From: Berkiella_A sp963976875
GTDB taxonomy: Bacteria; Pseudomonadota; Gammaproteobacteria; Berkiellales; Berkiellaceae
NCBI GenBank assembly: GCA_963976875.1
Contig: CAXBML010000013.1
Coordinates: 1-64,000 of the forward strand
Reading direction: 5' to 3'
DNA length: 64,000 bases
The stretch's first letter is position 1, and each line of letters starts with the position of its first letter. The position numbers and the translations under genes were made by a program. The notes under the pieces were generated by a model. The model searched no databases and was not told the DNA's origin. It saw nothing but the letters and a program-made list of their open reading frames with translations. Below are positions 1 to 9,947 of this stretch, one piece after another.

Positions 1-155
1 AGGCAACGACCGTTTATTTTCCTCCTTGGGTTACCTTTAATCTGAGCCAATTCGTCATGTAAATACAATGGAACTTAATCGCATAATTTTTGTCTAAGTC
101 TAATAGTAAATAGATATTCCTATTTACAATGAAATACACGCTTTGAGACACATTT

Positions 156-3100
156 ATGCCAAAACAAACTGTATGCGGGGTTAGGCTTGCCACATGGGGC
201 ACACAAGATGGTGCTGGAAATGGCGTAATGCACCATATAGACACAAAGCTATTTGGCGGCAATCCAGGGCACGCCTCATTATCTGTCACCTTCCCTGCCA
301 ATAATGAAACTAAAGAGTGGATAAGACAATATTGTTTAGACCCCCCTATACCGTTCGAAAAGCATAAAGTTGAAACTAAAAAAGCAATTTTAGATGCATC
401 TGGAAACTACGTTCAAACCGATGAAACCGTATTTGAAGAAGAAGTCTATGTGGTGAACTTTAGCTGGTTTCCTGGTCTTGGCGGTTTCACTTTATCAAGC
501 TCGATTAATGGTGATGGCCTTAGTGAACAAGGTGGCGTTCATTGCGAGTGGGATCCGAAATATAGAGACTTTATTCAACCCGAACAACGGTATCATCGAG
601 GAGCGCTGGGCTCGCAATTAATGACATATGGCGCCTCAAGAATGACTCATGAACGCAACTTGAGTATCGCACAAAAACGAAATTTAAATCTTAGAAATGA
701 ATATGCTCTGCTCGACAAAGAGAAAAAAAGTTTGGACGTGATTGCTAATAAATTACAAAATCGCAATGAATTTACCACGCCTATTAGCCCAACGGAAATG
801 TTAATCCTGGACAGCTTAGTCCCAAAATGGCGGGAAGATCTACCATATGAAAATAAACAAATATTAAGTGAAACGCTTCGTGATAGCCTCTTAAGTATGG
901 TTAAAAATAAACAACATGAAAAATCACAAGCATTTAACGAGGTTACTGATTATTTAAAGGACTCAGAAGTAGAAATAACTGAAGGGGTTTTAGGAGAAAT
1001 TAAAAAAATAAAAGTTGAACTCGACCTCAAAGCTCGGGAACTTGACCAGATTAAAGAACAACTCGAATCCCACCCCTTATCCGATACATTGCACATAAAA
1101 AAAACAATCACAGAAAGGGACATACAAAATCTAGAAGCCAAACAAGACAAGCTCAAGGAAACAGATGAATACAAATATAATGCAATACAAAATGGAGACA
1201 TTCGAGATTGGCAAGATGTCATAAATCACTTAGATGAGATGTTAGACTCTACAAATGAAAAGTTCAGCGCTGATAACAATGTGGCTGACATTACTTATAC
1301 ATTTAATGCAGATCTGAATATGGCTTTTGGTCATTTAATTAATGAAAAATTGAGAAAAGCCGCAAAAGCAGAAGCCATTATTGAGACTGGTTGGAAAGAC
1401 AATCACATCAAGCCAAAAAAGGGTAAGTATAATCAAATTTCAGAAGAAGAAGCAATCGCTTTACGAGCATTTGCGCAAGCACAAATTAAACTCGCAAAAG
1501 AAAAGTCTCTTGAGTTAGACCCAGGCCTAACTACTTTTGAGCAAAGTGATTTTGAGCATTTTACAACAGTTGGAAAACCACCGGATAATTACATTCATAT
1601 GAGAATAAATCAGGAAGGCGGTTTTACTCAAGGATTAGAGCAGGGTATGAATGTCGAAGCAATGCTGCAAGAAATGCAAAAAATAATAACAGACGATAAC
1701 GATTTTTCTATGGCGACTAATAATTGTTCTATAACAGTTGGTCGTGTTTTAGAGGCTGGGACAACAGGGCCTCACCTAAAGTCAAAATTTAAAAACAAAG
1801 CACTTGGCGCAATTGGAAACCCACAAATCGTTTATAATAATGCTAAGCATTATAATGAGGCTATCAATAGCCCTAACGATAATGTTTTAAAAAAGATATC
1901 TAGATTTAACCCCATTACCGTTGCTGGTGGATGGTGCATCAAAACTCTATTGTTTGATGATAAAGCTTCCCCTGCTAAAAAAATTGGAGCAGGGTTTGCT
2001 GCAGTCCCTATCAGTCTCGCAGCCGGCTTAATCGCCGGTGGAAAAAAACTAGCAAACCCTTTAAAAAGTTTTAATGAGCTTACGAGCTTTGTAAAGTATG
2101 CACATTCACGTCCTTCAACAGGATTCAAAATTGGCGCCACTATTTTAGCAGCCCCTGCCATTGCTGTTATGGCAATACCTGCAGGCATTCAGTTTACAGG
2201 GAAAAAATTAATATCCGGCATTGGGAAAGCTGCATCCTCAATTCGTAAAAGATTCTCAAGTTCAAAACAAAGCTCATTAATAGAAGACAATGTTGATATA
2301 CAAGATAAGGACATTAGCAAAGGTCTTTCTATAGAGGCAAAAATCAAAAGTGAACTTGAAGCACACACAACCTATGTGAACAGCCATAATCCAACAGATG
2401 CTTTGAATCAATTTCAAACAGCACTCAAGGCAACTGCTGGCCCAGTTGCTTTCGATAAAAAAACTGAAAAACTTGTTAATAAACGAATTAATAAGATAAA
2501 AAATAAAGAAACTCAGGAGCGAGTAAGGCAACGTTATCAGGCCATGTGCCTAGAATCTATTGGTAGAGTAGAATCTATACAGAAAACTTTTTTAGCTGAA
2601 ATAGGCACATCACAACAAAAAGCTACCTCCCATCCTCTCACCACAGATAATAACGACGAAGTTATTAAAATAAAAGAAGCTGAATATGAGGAAAAGGAGC
2701 AATTTTACTCAGTTATGCCCATATTAGGTGAAGAACTAGCCCACCAAATGAAAGGGTATTATTTTTACCAAGAAACAAATTCAAAACAATCTGAACGTCA
2801 TAAAGATTTAGGTATACCTCCGACTGTCGATGCAAATAATTTTATCCATAATGACGGATACCTAGTGAATCAAGTAGAACGAGACTACATATCTAAATTA
2901 TTTTCAAACGATCCAAATCTACAAGAAATCGCACAAGGAACTGCCTTCCCTGACGACCATCCTTTAGCTGGCGAACAACTGTCGTGCGCAGCTTTTAAAG
3001 ATAATCATGGCAATGTCTATGTTATGAATCAAGCCGTATTGGGACAAGGTTCATTTGGTACAGTCAAAATCATTCAAGCCATTGAAACACCTGGGGCCGA

Positions 3101-5105
3101 TAATCCAGTTCATGAAAAAGAATTTTATGCCGTAAAAATTCAAGACGTCACTGAGAGTAATTCTTTAGCAAGTATTAAAGCAGAAATGAATATCAATGAA
3201 CGCTTTGGTTTACATTTTGGGGGCTTGACCATAAAACATGAGGTAATGGTTGCCCCACCTGAATATGCATTTGCTAGTGATAAAACACAAACGTTTCCTG
3301 AAGAGCATAACCCAACAAGCATTTCGACGAGTGATGAAGATGCACTTTTAGATTCATCCATTGCTCTCGAAGCGGGAACATTCAATGCCAAAGAAACAGG
3401 AACATTCAATACCAAAGAAACAGGAACATTTAACCCCAAAGAAACAGGAACATTCAATGCCAAAGAAACAGGAACATTTAACCCCAAAGAAACAGGAACA
3501 TTTAACCCCAAAGAGACAGGAACATTTAACCCCAAAGAAACAGGAACATTTAACCCCAAAGAAACAGGAACATTTAACCCTACATCAGCTGGGCAAGAGA
3601 ATGAAAAAACGCCACTTAATTTCTTTGCTAATTATGTCCCCCCTCCTGATATTATTCTAGACTCTAAAGATCAAACTCTAGCTGAGGTCGCCGCGAACCA
3701 GCCCGATGCTAAACAAGTTACTCACCAAGGAGACATCTCTCAATTTGATGTCCTTAATTATTTAGACATGTTTGAAAAAATGACTGCAGAAGTAGAAAAA
3801 GTGCATAACAAAGGCGTTCTACATAGAGATATTAAGGCTGAGAATTTTTTGTATAATGCTGACACAGGTGAAATGAAGCTTATTGATTTCGGAATTTCAC
3901 GACTGATGAACGACCCAAAATTATCGACACCTTTTGACATGTGTGAAGGTAGCCCGACTAATATGGCACCCGAACTATTCCATGACGACTATACAGAAAA
4001 AATATCCAGCAAACAAGATATCTATGGACTCGCAAGAACTTTTGGTTTGTTAATGATTCGAGACTTAAGAAAATACCATGCAGATGCATATAAAGAGGAT
4101 ATTCCATCACCTAATGTTCCTAGAGAGCTAGTAGATAAAATGCAAAATATGTATCTACAAAACTTTCGCTTAGATAATGAGCCAAAGAATCCACATATTG
4201 ATGCTATCAATCAAATGATTGAGCTTATAAATGACATGAAAAATCTGGATGTTGAAAAAAGGCCAGAAGCCGCCATAGTCAAGAAACAACTTCATGATAT
4301 TATTGTAAACTATAAAGCGGCAGTTCAGCTAGAACAAACTGTACCGACAGCTCAGCCAGAACAAACAGTGGCAACTACTTCAATCCAGGATCCTAAGCCG
4401 CAACATAAATCTACCCAACAAAATATGATAGCAAACCTCCAAAAACTGGATGGATTAGAGAAACAATACATTGACAAAACAAACCCAGAGGCCACGAAGA
4501 AGATCATTCACTATATTACACAAGCGCTAAAAGAAACCCCCAATATTGAAGCGACTATCACGAGACTTAAAGATGAAATGAAAAAAACAGATCTTGTTGT
4601 AACTGACCCAAGCAATAATCAAACCTTTTCAGAGGCCCTGGAAGATATTTTTATCGAAATGAGAAAGCCGCGAACTTCTTCAGCAAAGCCTTCTCATCTT
4701 GGATTAACAACTCCGAGTTCTAGCTCTGTATTATTCGGTTTTAAAAACCACAAACTGCAATCTCAGCCTACTACCTTAAGCGCTGGCCAAAGTGAACTGA
4801 GTCAGAATGTAATGAATAATCTAGATCTGTTACAAACACTACTAAATGACTATCAGCACCCAGAAGATGCCAGTACGCACAATCCCTCAGAGAAAATTAT
4901 TGCTTATATTGAACAGAACTTAGATACACCTCATACTGAAGCGGCTATGGCAAGATTAATTAACGAGATGGAGAAGTCCCCCATGGAACCCATCAATAAA
5001 AATAATTCGGTCACATTTCAGCAAGCCTTAAAAGAAGTATTTGAGGAAATGAAAAAATCAGAGCCAGAACAAGAGAGTAAGTCCAGCATAAAAATTGGTC
5101 GGTAA
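156..5105 (+). CDS. Giant multidomain Ser/Thr protein kinase, likely secreted effector
   Basis: A 1649-residue protein. Seen: an N-terminal region with GHASL (His39) and, much later, NNCS (Cys524), a His-then-Cys order like permuted papain-like folds; coiled-coil-rich sequence at about 190-400; two hydrophobic stretches near 611-635 and 655-680; a protein kinase domain with glycine loop GQGSFGTV (963-970), Lys994, HRDIKAEN (1223-1230), DFG (1244-1246) and an APE motif. Between the kinase N-lobe and the catalytic loop sit nine copies of an 8-residue repeat (1072-1143). The C-terminus has two related segments of about 80 residues (about 1424-1505 and 1551-1632). All key kinase residues are present, so activity is likely. 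Size and eukaryotic-like domains suggest a host-directed effector (inference; no secretion signal recognised). The papain-like assignment is weak. It stands alone, followed by minus-strand pabB. Confidence 0.85.
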   Translation: MPKQTVCGVRLATWGTQDGAGNGVMHHIDTKLFGGNPGHASLSVTFPANNETKEWIRQYCLDPPIPFEKHKVETKKAILDASGNYVQTDETVFEEEVYVVNFSWFPGLGGFTLSSSINGDGLSEQGGVHCEWDPKYRDFIQPEQRYHRGALGSQLMTYGASRMTHERNLSIAQKRNLNLRNEYALLDKEKKSLDVIANKLQNRNEFTTPISPTEMLILDSLVPKWREDLPYENKQILSETLRDSLLSMVKNKQHEKSQAFNEVTDYLKDSEVEITEGVLGEIKKIKVELDLKARELDQIKEQLESHPLSDTLHIKKTITERDIQNLEAKQDKLKETDEYKYNAIQNGDIRDWQDVINHLDEMLDSTNEKFSADNNVADITYTFNADLNMAFGHLINEKLRKAAKAEAIIETGWKDNHIKPKKGKYNQISEEEAIALRAFAQAQIKLAKEKSLELDPGLTTFEQSDFEHFTTVGKPPDNYIHMRINQEGGFTQGLEQGMNVEAMLQEMQKIITDDNDFSMATNNCSITVGRVLEAGTTGPHLKSKFKNKALGAIGNPQIVYNNAKHYNEAINSPNDNVLKKISRFNPITVAGGWCIKTLLFDDKASPAKKIGAGFAAVPISLAAGLIAGGKKLANPLKSFNELTSFVKYAHSRPSTGFKIGATILAAPAIAVMAIPAGIQFTGKKLISGIGKAASSIRKRFSSSKQSSLIEDNVDIQDKDISKGLSIEAKIKSELEAHTTYVNSHNPTDALNQFQTALKATAGPVAFDKKTEKLVNKRINKIKNKETQERVRQRYQAMCLESIGRVESIQKTFLAEIGTSQQKATSHPLTTDNNDEVIKIKEAEYEEKEQFYSVMPILGEELAHQMKGYYFYQETNSKQSERHKDLGIPPTVDANNFIHNDGYLVNQVERDYISKLFSNDPNLQEIAQGTAFPDDHPLAGEQLSCAAFKDNHGNVYVMNQAVLGQGSFGTVKIIQAIETPGADNPVHEKEFYAVKIQDVTESNSLASIKAEMNINERFGLHFGGLTIKHEVMVAPPEYAFASDKTQTFPEEHNPTSISTSDEDALLDSSIALEAGTFNAKETGTFNTKETGTFNPKETGTFNAKETGTFNPKETGTFNPKETGTFNPKETGTFNPKETGTFNPTSAGQENEKTPLNFFANYVPPPDIILDSKDQTLAEVAANQPDAKQVTHQGDISQFDVLNYLDMFEKMTAEVEKVHNKGVLHRDIKAENFLYNADTGEMKLIDFGISRLMNDPKLSTPFDMCEGSPTNMAPELFHDDYTEKISSKQDIYGLARTFGLLMIRDLRKYHADAYKEDIPSPNVPRELVDKMQNMYLQNFRLDNEPKNPHIDAINQMIELINDMKNLDVEKRPEAAIVKKQLHDIIVNYKAAVQLEQTVPTAQPEQTVATTSIQDPKPQHKSTQQNMIANLQKLDGLEKQYIDKTNPEATKKIIHYITQALKETPNIEATITRLKDEMKKTDLVVTDPSNNQTFSEALEDIFIEMRKPRTSSAKPSHLGLTTPSSSSVLFGFKNHKLQSQPTTLSAGQSELSQNVMNNLDLLQTLLNDYQHPEDASTHNPSEKIIAYIEQNLDTPHTEAAMARLINEMEKSPMEPINKNNSVTFQQALKEVFEEMKKSEPEQESKSSIKIGR
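3369..3584 (+). repeat. Nine 24-bp in-frame tandem repeats (ETGTFNPK)
   Basis: Nine consecutive 24-bp units encode the octapeptide ETGTFNPK, with variants EAGTFNAK, ETGTFNTK, ETGTFNAK and a final ETGTFNPT. The units are nearly identical at DNA level, the later ones most so, which indicates recent expansion. The period is a multiple of three, so copy-number change keeps the reading frame. There are no spacers, so this is not CRISPR. Confidence 0.97.
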
Positions 5106-5180
5106 CAAAATACCATCTGACAACATTGGCTCAATTCACCATTATGTTAGTACACACGAATATACCAATACATTAGTGTT

Positions 5181-6575
5181 TTATATCTGAGCACATAAAA
5201 CTCGCTTTAAGGCAGCGGCTTTATCTAAAGTCTCTTGATATTCTGCTTCTGGATCAGAATCCGAAACAATGGCGCCACCCGCCTGAAAAGTGATATCTTC
5301 GCCTTTTTTAACAAAAGTACGGATTAAGATAGATAGATCCATGCCGCCATCAAAACCAATATACCCCATAGAGCCGCAATAGGCGCCTCTGGCCGTTGGT
5401 TCTATTTCAGCAATGATTTCCATGGCTCTAATTTTAGGCGCCCCCGTAATAGACCCACCAGGAAACGTGGCTTTGATGACATCAATCGCATCATATTCTG
5501 GTGCTAATGTGCCTTGAACCGTAGAAATCAAATGGTGTACTGTAGCAAAGCTATGTAAACCACAAATTTCAGGTACTTTAATGCTATGAGGCAGGCAAAC
5601 TTTGGATAGGTCATTACGCATCAAATCCACTATCATAATATTTTCAGCGCGATCTTTAATGCTATTAATGAGTTCTTCAGCCAATTGTTTATCTTCAGCT
5701 TCAGTTTTGCCTCTAGGACGTGTCCCTTTAATGGGACACGCTTCAACCTGGCCTTGTTGTAATTTCAAAAACCGCTCGGGTGAAGATGAGATAATTTGAA
5801 AACCATTAAAATTTAAATATCCCGCAAATGGTGCGGGGTTTTCTTGTTGTAATTTTAAATATAGATCAAAAGCATGACAACTCGATTGAATGTGAAAACG
5901 CTGAGAGATATTCACTTCAAATAGATCACCTGCGTAAATATAATCTATGGCTTTTTGTATGGCTGCCATATAATCTTCAGGTTTAAAGTTAAGCTGTAAT
6001 TCTGAATGCGCCTTGATAGACTGGGGTATAGCAGGTTGTGTAGAAGATTCCTGAATAAAGTGTAAAACCTCATCCATACGTTCTTGTGCATATTCTGCTC
6101 TATGTTCTGTAGACTTGGGCAAGCCACTTGATAACAAGTAACAGTTTTGCGCTTTATGATCCCAGGAAATAACCAAATCATAAAAACCAAACATAACATC
6201 TGGCACAACAAATTCATCACTCTGCGGTGGTGGTAACATCTCTAGACTTTGGCCTAAGTCATAACTGAATGCCCCCATTCCCCCACCTTGAAATGGTGGC
6301 AAACCTGCGTGACATTCTAAATCCATACTATGACAGTGCTGCTGCAATAGTTCTAATACATTGCCTTTGTATTGATTTTCAGAAGTTTTGATCCAGCTGT
6401 TTTTGGAGATAATGGTATAAAATGGTCTCACCCCCAAGTAACTATACCGACCATTTTGATGATGAGGTTTAGCGCTATGTAATAACACCACACCTTCCTC
6501 ATCCCTAAACATGTTTGCGAATATGGTAGGAGATTGGTAAACGAGTTTTTTGATTAGAGGCTTATTAACCGGCAT
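5181..6575 (-). CDS. pabB: Aminodeoxychorismate synthase component I
   Basis: Makes 4-amino-4-deoxychorismate from chorismate and ammonia for folate synthesis, working with a PabA glutaminase not seen in this window. The 464 residues match a full-length chorismate-binding enzyme: an N-terminal anthranilate-synthase-I-like region with GGGMGAFSYD, then the chorismate-binding domain with GDLFEVNISQRF, SSSPERFL, LMRNDLS and PGGSITGAPK. The decisive motif is PIKGTRPRG with Lys at about residue 283, which corresponds to the catalytic lysine of PabB; TrpE has Ala there. No fused glutaminase or lyase domain. Read away from the upstream MFS gene with a 90-bp gap holding an imperfect hairpin (6611-6634). 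Confidence 0.93.
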   Translation of the reverse strand: MPVNKPLIKKLVYQSPTIFANMFRDEEGVVLLHSAKPHHQNGRYSYLGVRPFYTIISKNSWIKTSENQYKGNVLELLQQHCHSMDLECHAGLPPFQGGGMGAFSYDLGQSLEMLPPPQSDEFVVPDVMFGFYDLVISWDHKAQNCYLLSSGLPKSTEHRAEYAQERMDEVLHFIQESSTQPAIPQSIKAHSELQLNFKPEDYMAAIQKAIDYIYAGDLFEVNISQRFHIQSSCHAFDLYLKLQQENPAPFAGYLNFNGFQIISSSPERFLKLQQGQVEACPIKGTRPRGKTEAEDKQLAEELINSIKDRAENIMIVDLMRNDLSKVCLPHSIKVPEICGLHSFATVHHLISTVQGTLAPEYDAIDVIKATFPGGSITGAPKIRAMEIIAEIEPTARGAYCGSMGYIGFDGGMDLSILIRTFVKKGEDITFQAGGAIVSDSDPEAEYQETLDKAAALKRVLCAQI

Positions 6576-6665
6576 GTTTTATATTGCTTCTTTAAACTAT
6601 TCCACCCCAGCCATACCAGAAAAGTCTGGCATGGTTGCATGTAACGGCACAAATTAGAATGAAAC

Positions 6666-7931
6666 TTATGTCGTTGATTTCACTTCTGCGGCTTCGCCAA
6701 GATCATTCTCGGTTTCAATTTGCTCTTCACTGGGTAAAGCGTTTGGCGTTGTTCTAGGGAACGAAACAAAGTGCGTGCTATCCTCTTCTTTGTATTTAGG
6801 TCCAACCATTATGCAATAAAATATCCAAATACTTAAAATGACAGATATACCTAATAAATAATAACAAAGTCCGTTGGGCCCAAGCCAATCCATCAAGATG
6901 GATGGTAACAAAGGCCCCAAAGTGGATCCCACACCATAAGATAATAATAGCGTTGAAATGGCCGAGACCATTTCATTAGGCGCAACTTGGTCAATCGTAT
7001 AACTAGTGGATAGAGGATAAATGATAAACGCCCCCGCCCCCATGAAAATACCCAAAATCATTAGCCAGGGTGTAGAGTAAATATCAGGAATAAATAAAGT
7101 GAAGGCAATAATACAAACCACGCTCATCCCTAACATGACCTTCCGTCGATCAACCGTGTCAGACATACGACCAATTGGATATTGCAATAAGGTGCCACCT
7201 AAGATCATTGCCATCATTACCCAGGCAACTTCATTTTCTGGCTTTGCATTTTGCTGCAAATAAACAGGTATCAGTGTGTAAAGCGGACCTAACATCATAC
7301 CAGCTAAAACACTACCCATTACCCCTAATGGCGCTTTTTTAAACAAATATTTAAAAGACAAAATACTAGGATCTTCTGGGCTAGGCGCTCTAAAATGCGT
7401 CATGGCTACGGGCAAAACAGACAATGCGGAACAAATCGCAATAATACAGTAAGCCATGAGATCATAGGCATATGGAATCTTCATTAATAGCTGCCCAAAT
7501 GCTTGAGCCAAATAATAAGCGACCATATAAATAGCCAAAATTGTGCCACGATTATCTGATTGACTGCCAGCTAACAACCAACTTTCAATCACAATACACA
7601 AGCCTGCCAGGCAATAACCACTGATAAAACGGATTACAATCCAAAGCGTAGGCGAAAATATTAACCCTTGAATCAGCGTTGTCACAGCAATCAGCGCAGC
7701 AAAAGCTGCAAACGCACGAATATGCCCAACCCTAAAAATAAAATGCTGAGATCGAAATGCACTTATAACCAGGCCCGAAAAATACGCCGAAGACACGCAG
7801 CCAACTAACCAGTTGGCAATGTCATATTTTTGCAGCTGTATAGAAGTAAATGTGGTATAAAAACCACTTCCTAACACTAATAACATAATACTAGTGATTG
7901 GGGCCAATAAAGATAAGTGTTTTAAATTCAC
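6666..7931 (-). CDS. MFS transporter, YcaD-like
   Basis: A 421-residue integral membrane protein with about twelve hydrophobic segments. The pattern resembles the YcaD-like branch of the major facilitator superfamily: a short N-terminus leading into TM1, the TM2-3 region with SAYFSGL, GYCLAGLCIVIESWLL in TM4, and PIGRMSDTVDRRKVM in the loop after the central transmembrane block. The substrate is unknown. The C-terminal tail of about 45 residues is acidic and cytoplasmic. It lies upstream of pabB on the same strand and could share a transcript, but no functional link is evident. Confidence 0.85.
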   Translation of the reverse strand: MNLKHLSLLAPITSIMLLVLGSGFYTTFTSIQLQKYDIANWLVGCVSSAYFSGLVISAFRSQHFIFRVGHIRAFAAFAALIAVTTLIQGLIFSPTLWIVIRFISGYCLAGLCIVIESWLLAGSQSDNRGTILAIYMVAYYLAQAFGQLLMKIPYAYDLMAYCIIAICSALSVLPVAMTHFRAPSPEDPSILSFKYLFKKAPLGVMGSVLAGMMLGPLYTLIPVYLQQNAKPENEVAWVMMAMILGGTLLQYPIGRMSDTVDRRKVMLGMSVVCIIAFTLFIPDIYSTPWLMILGIFMGAGAFIIYPLSTSYTIDQVAPNEMVSAISTLLLSYGVGSTLGPLLPSILMDWLGPNGLCYYLLGISVILSIWIFYCIMVGPKYKEEDSTHFVSFPRTTPNALPSEEQIETENDLGEAAEVKSTT

Positions 7932-8202
7932 TCAATTATACCTTCAATTAAAAATGTTTTTAAGTTAACTAAGTCAAAAGGGTTTCTTTTGGTGAAATTC
8001 TATCAGAGAAACTACTGACAACTATATAATCAGCTATAACTTTAAATTTCAATCGACATGGAATTCGCTCCTCGTTAGAATTCAGGATAACGAATCAGAG
8101 ACGTGAAAAATACCCAATTTAGCGAATCAGTTGATTTAACAATGCTATTTAGTTAACATAATTTCAAAATAAATACTGAAATAAATAAAGATGGAATAGG
8201 TC

Positions 8203-9945
8203 ATGGCAAAAAAACAATATTATGCCCAGCCACAGCGAAAAACCAGTTTTTTCTTTAATCAATGGGATATTATTATTCTATTGCTTGTTTTTGGCTTATT
8301 TGCGGCCCTGACTTGGGGCGGGCAACGTATGACTGCGCCTTATCAACTAGGTGAATCTATTTATATTTCCCTTGATCCGCGTATGCTACCCCAATATGCC
8401 ATCAGTACCGTCATCCGAATGGCCATTGCTTTATTTTTTTCCCTGCTATTTACATTTACCGTTGCGACACTCGCAGCAAAGAATAAACGCGCAGAAAAAT
8501 TCATTTTACCCTTCATTGATATTATGCAATCCGTGCCCATTTTAGGTTTCTTGTCTATCAGTATCTTGGCGTTTATTTATTTTTTCCCAGGTAGTCGGCT
8601 AGGCCCAGAGTGTGCGGCCATATTCGTGATTTTTACCTCACAAGTTTGGAATATGGCATTGAGCTTTTATCAATCACTCAAAACCATCCCTAAAGAATTG
8701 AACGAAGCCTCAAAAATGTTTCATTTAAGTGCGTGGCAAAGATTTTGGCGGCTGGAAGTCCCTTTTGCAACACCGAGCTTAATATGGAATATGATGATGT
8801 CATTATCCGCTGGCTGGTTTTTTGTGGTTGCTTCTGAGGCCATCTCTGTTAATAACCAAAATATCATGCTTCCAGGCATTGGCTCTTACATCATGAAAGC
8901 TTCACAAGAATCAGATTATGCCGCCATAGGTTATGTGCTTTTGACGATGTTCTTAGTGATATTAATTTACGATCAGCTTATTTTTCGGCCTTTGGTCTCT
9001 TGGTCAGAAAAATTTAAGCTTGAGCCTAATCTTGAACTTGAATCAACTGGAACCTGGTTCCTCACTCTGATTCAGCGCTCACATGTCACACAGTGGCTTA
9101 CGCTCTTAATGCAGCGCCTACGAGATTTGCTCACAATTCGCAAACCTCGAACAAAGGTCCACAAACCTAGTATCTCCCCCAAGGTGAAACAAGCCCTATC
9201 TTGGACGGCGATCACCTTTTGGAACACAATATTATTATTAGGTATATTGGGCTCTACATTCTTGCTCATTCGCTTTATATATACTGAGTTGAGCCTTCAT
9301 GAAGTCATTGATGTCTTTAGACTGGGCTTTATCACAACCATCAAAGTCACCATATTAATTATATTATGTTCTTTATTCTGGGTCCCTATAGGCGTCTGGA
9401 TTGGTTTAAACCCCAAGTTAACCAAAGCGGTGCAACCCATGGCACAGTTCCTTGCCGCATTTCCTGCAAATTTGGTTTACCCAGTCTTGTTCATGTTAAT
9501 TGTGACTTATAATCTCAACGTTGATATATGGACTGCCCCTCTGATGATCTTGGGCACACAGTGGTATATTTTATTTAATGTCATCGCAGGTGCCACCTCT
9601 ATTCCGGCGGAGTATCGGTTTGCAGCAAAAAATTATGGGGTCAAAGGCTGGCTATGGTGGCGAAAAATTATACTACCCGCCATATTTCCTTATTATGTTA
9701 CAGGGGCAATGACTGCAGCTGGGGGCTGCTGGAACGCCAGTATTGTCGCAGATGTGGTTGAATGGAAACAAACAACTCTACACGCCGCTGGTATTGGTGG
9801 CTATATTGCAGAATTCACCACCACGGGTGATTTCCCTCGAATTGCTTTAGGTATATCCGTGATGTGCATTTATGTCATTGTTTTAAACAGATTAATCTGG
9901 CATAAGCTCTATACGCTATCCGAAGAACGTTATAACGTAGGTTAA
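8203..9945 (+). CDS. Fused two-domain ABC transporter permease (NitT/TauT type)
   Basis: A 580-residue inner-membrane permease made of two homologous halves, about residues 20-280 and 335-575. Each carries a BPD_transp_1-type domain and an EAA-like loop: KTIPKELNEASKMF in the first half and SIPAEYRFAAKNYG in the second. The fusion supplies both permease halves in one chain. The ATPase gene begins 2 bp after the stop, so the two are surely co-translated. No periplasmic binding protein is encoded nearby, so the substrate (nitrate, sulfonate, bicarbonate or other small anion in relatives) cannot be called. The 270-bp upstream region is AT-rich and probably holds the promoter of the whole permease-ATPase-tamA operon. 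Confidence 0.9.
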   Translation: MAKKQYYAQPQRKTSFFFNQWDIIILLLVFGLFAALTWGGQRMTAPYQLGESIYISLDPRMLPQYAISTVIRMAIALFFSLLFTFTVATLAAKNKRAEKFILPFIDIMQSVPILGFLSISILAFIYFFPGSRLGPECAAIFVIFTSQVWNMALSFYQSLKTIPKELNEASKMFHLSAWQRFWRLEVPFATPSLIWNMMMSLSAGWFFVVASEAISVNNQNIMLPGIGSYIMKASQESDYAAIGYVLLTMFLVILIYDQLIFRPLVSWSEKFKLEPNLELESTGTWFLTLIQRSHVTQWLTLLMQRLRDLLTIRKPRTKVHKPSISPKVKQALSWTAITFWNTILLLGILGSTFLLIRFIYTELSLHEVIDVFRLGFITTIKVTILIILCSLFWVPIGVWIGLNPKLTKAVQPMAQFLAAFPANLVYPVLFMLIVTYNLNVDIWTAPLMILGTQWYILFNVIAGATSIPAEYRFAAKNYGVKGWLWWRKIILPAIFPYYVTGAMTAAGGCWNASIVADVVEWKQTTLHAAGIGGYIAEFTTTGDFPRIALGISVMCIYVIVLNRLIWHKLYTLSEERYNVG

Positions 9946-9947
9946 AT

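Noticed and set aside
3369..3584. CRISPR-like periodic repeats
   Set aside because: The units are contiguous with no spacers and encode an in-frame octapeptide.
3140..3660. Open frames with periodic residues on both strands across the 24-bp repeats
   Set aside because: They are reading-frame shadows of the repeat array inside the kinase gene; periodicity comes from the DNA repeat.
5181..6575. TrpE (anthranilate synthase) as the identity of pabB
   Set aside because: The PIKGT motif with Lys is diagnostic of PabB; TrpE has Ala (PIAGT).
8058..8083. GAATTC...GAATTC near-palindrome upstream of the ABC permease
   Set aside because: Short arms with a non-complementary centre and no T-tract; could be chance, no supported role.
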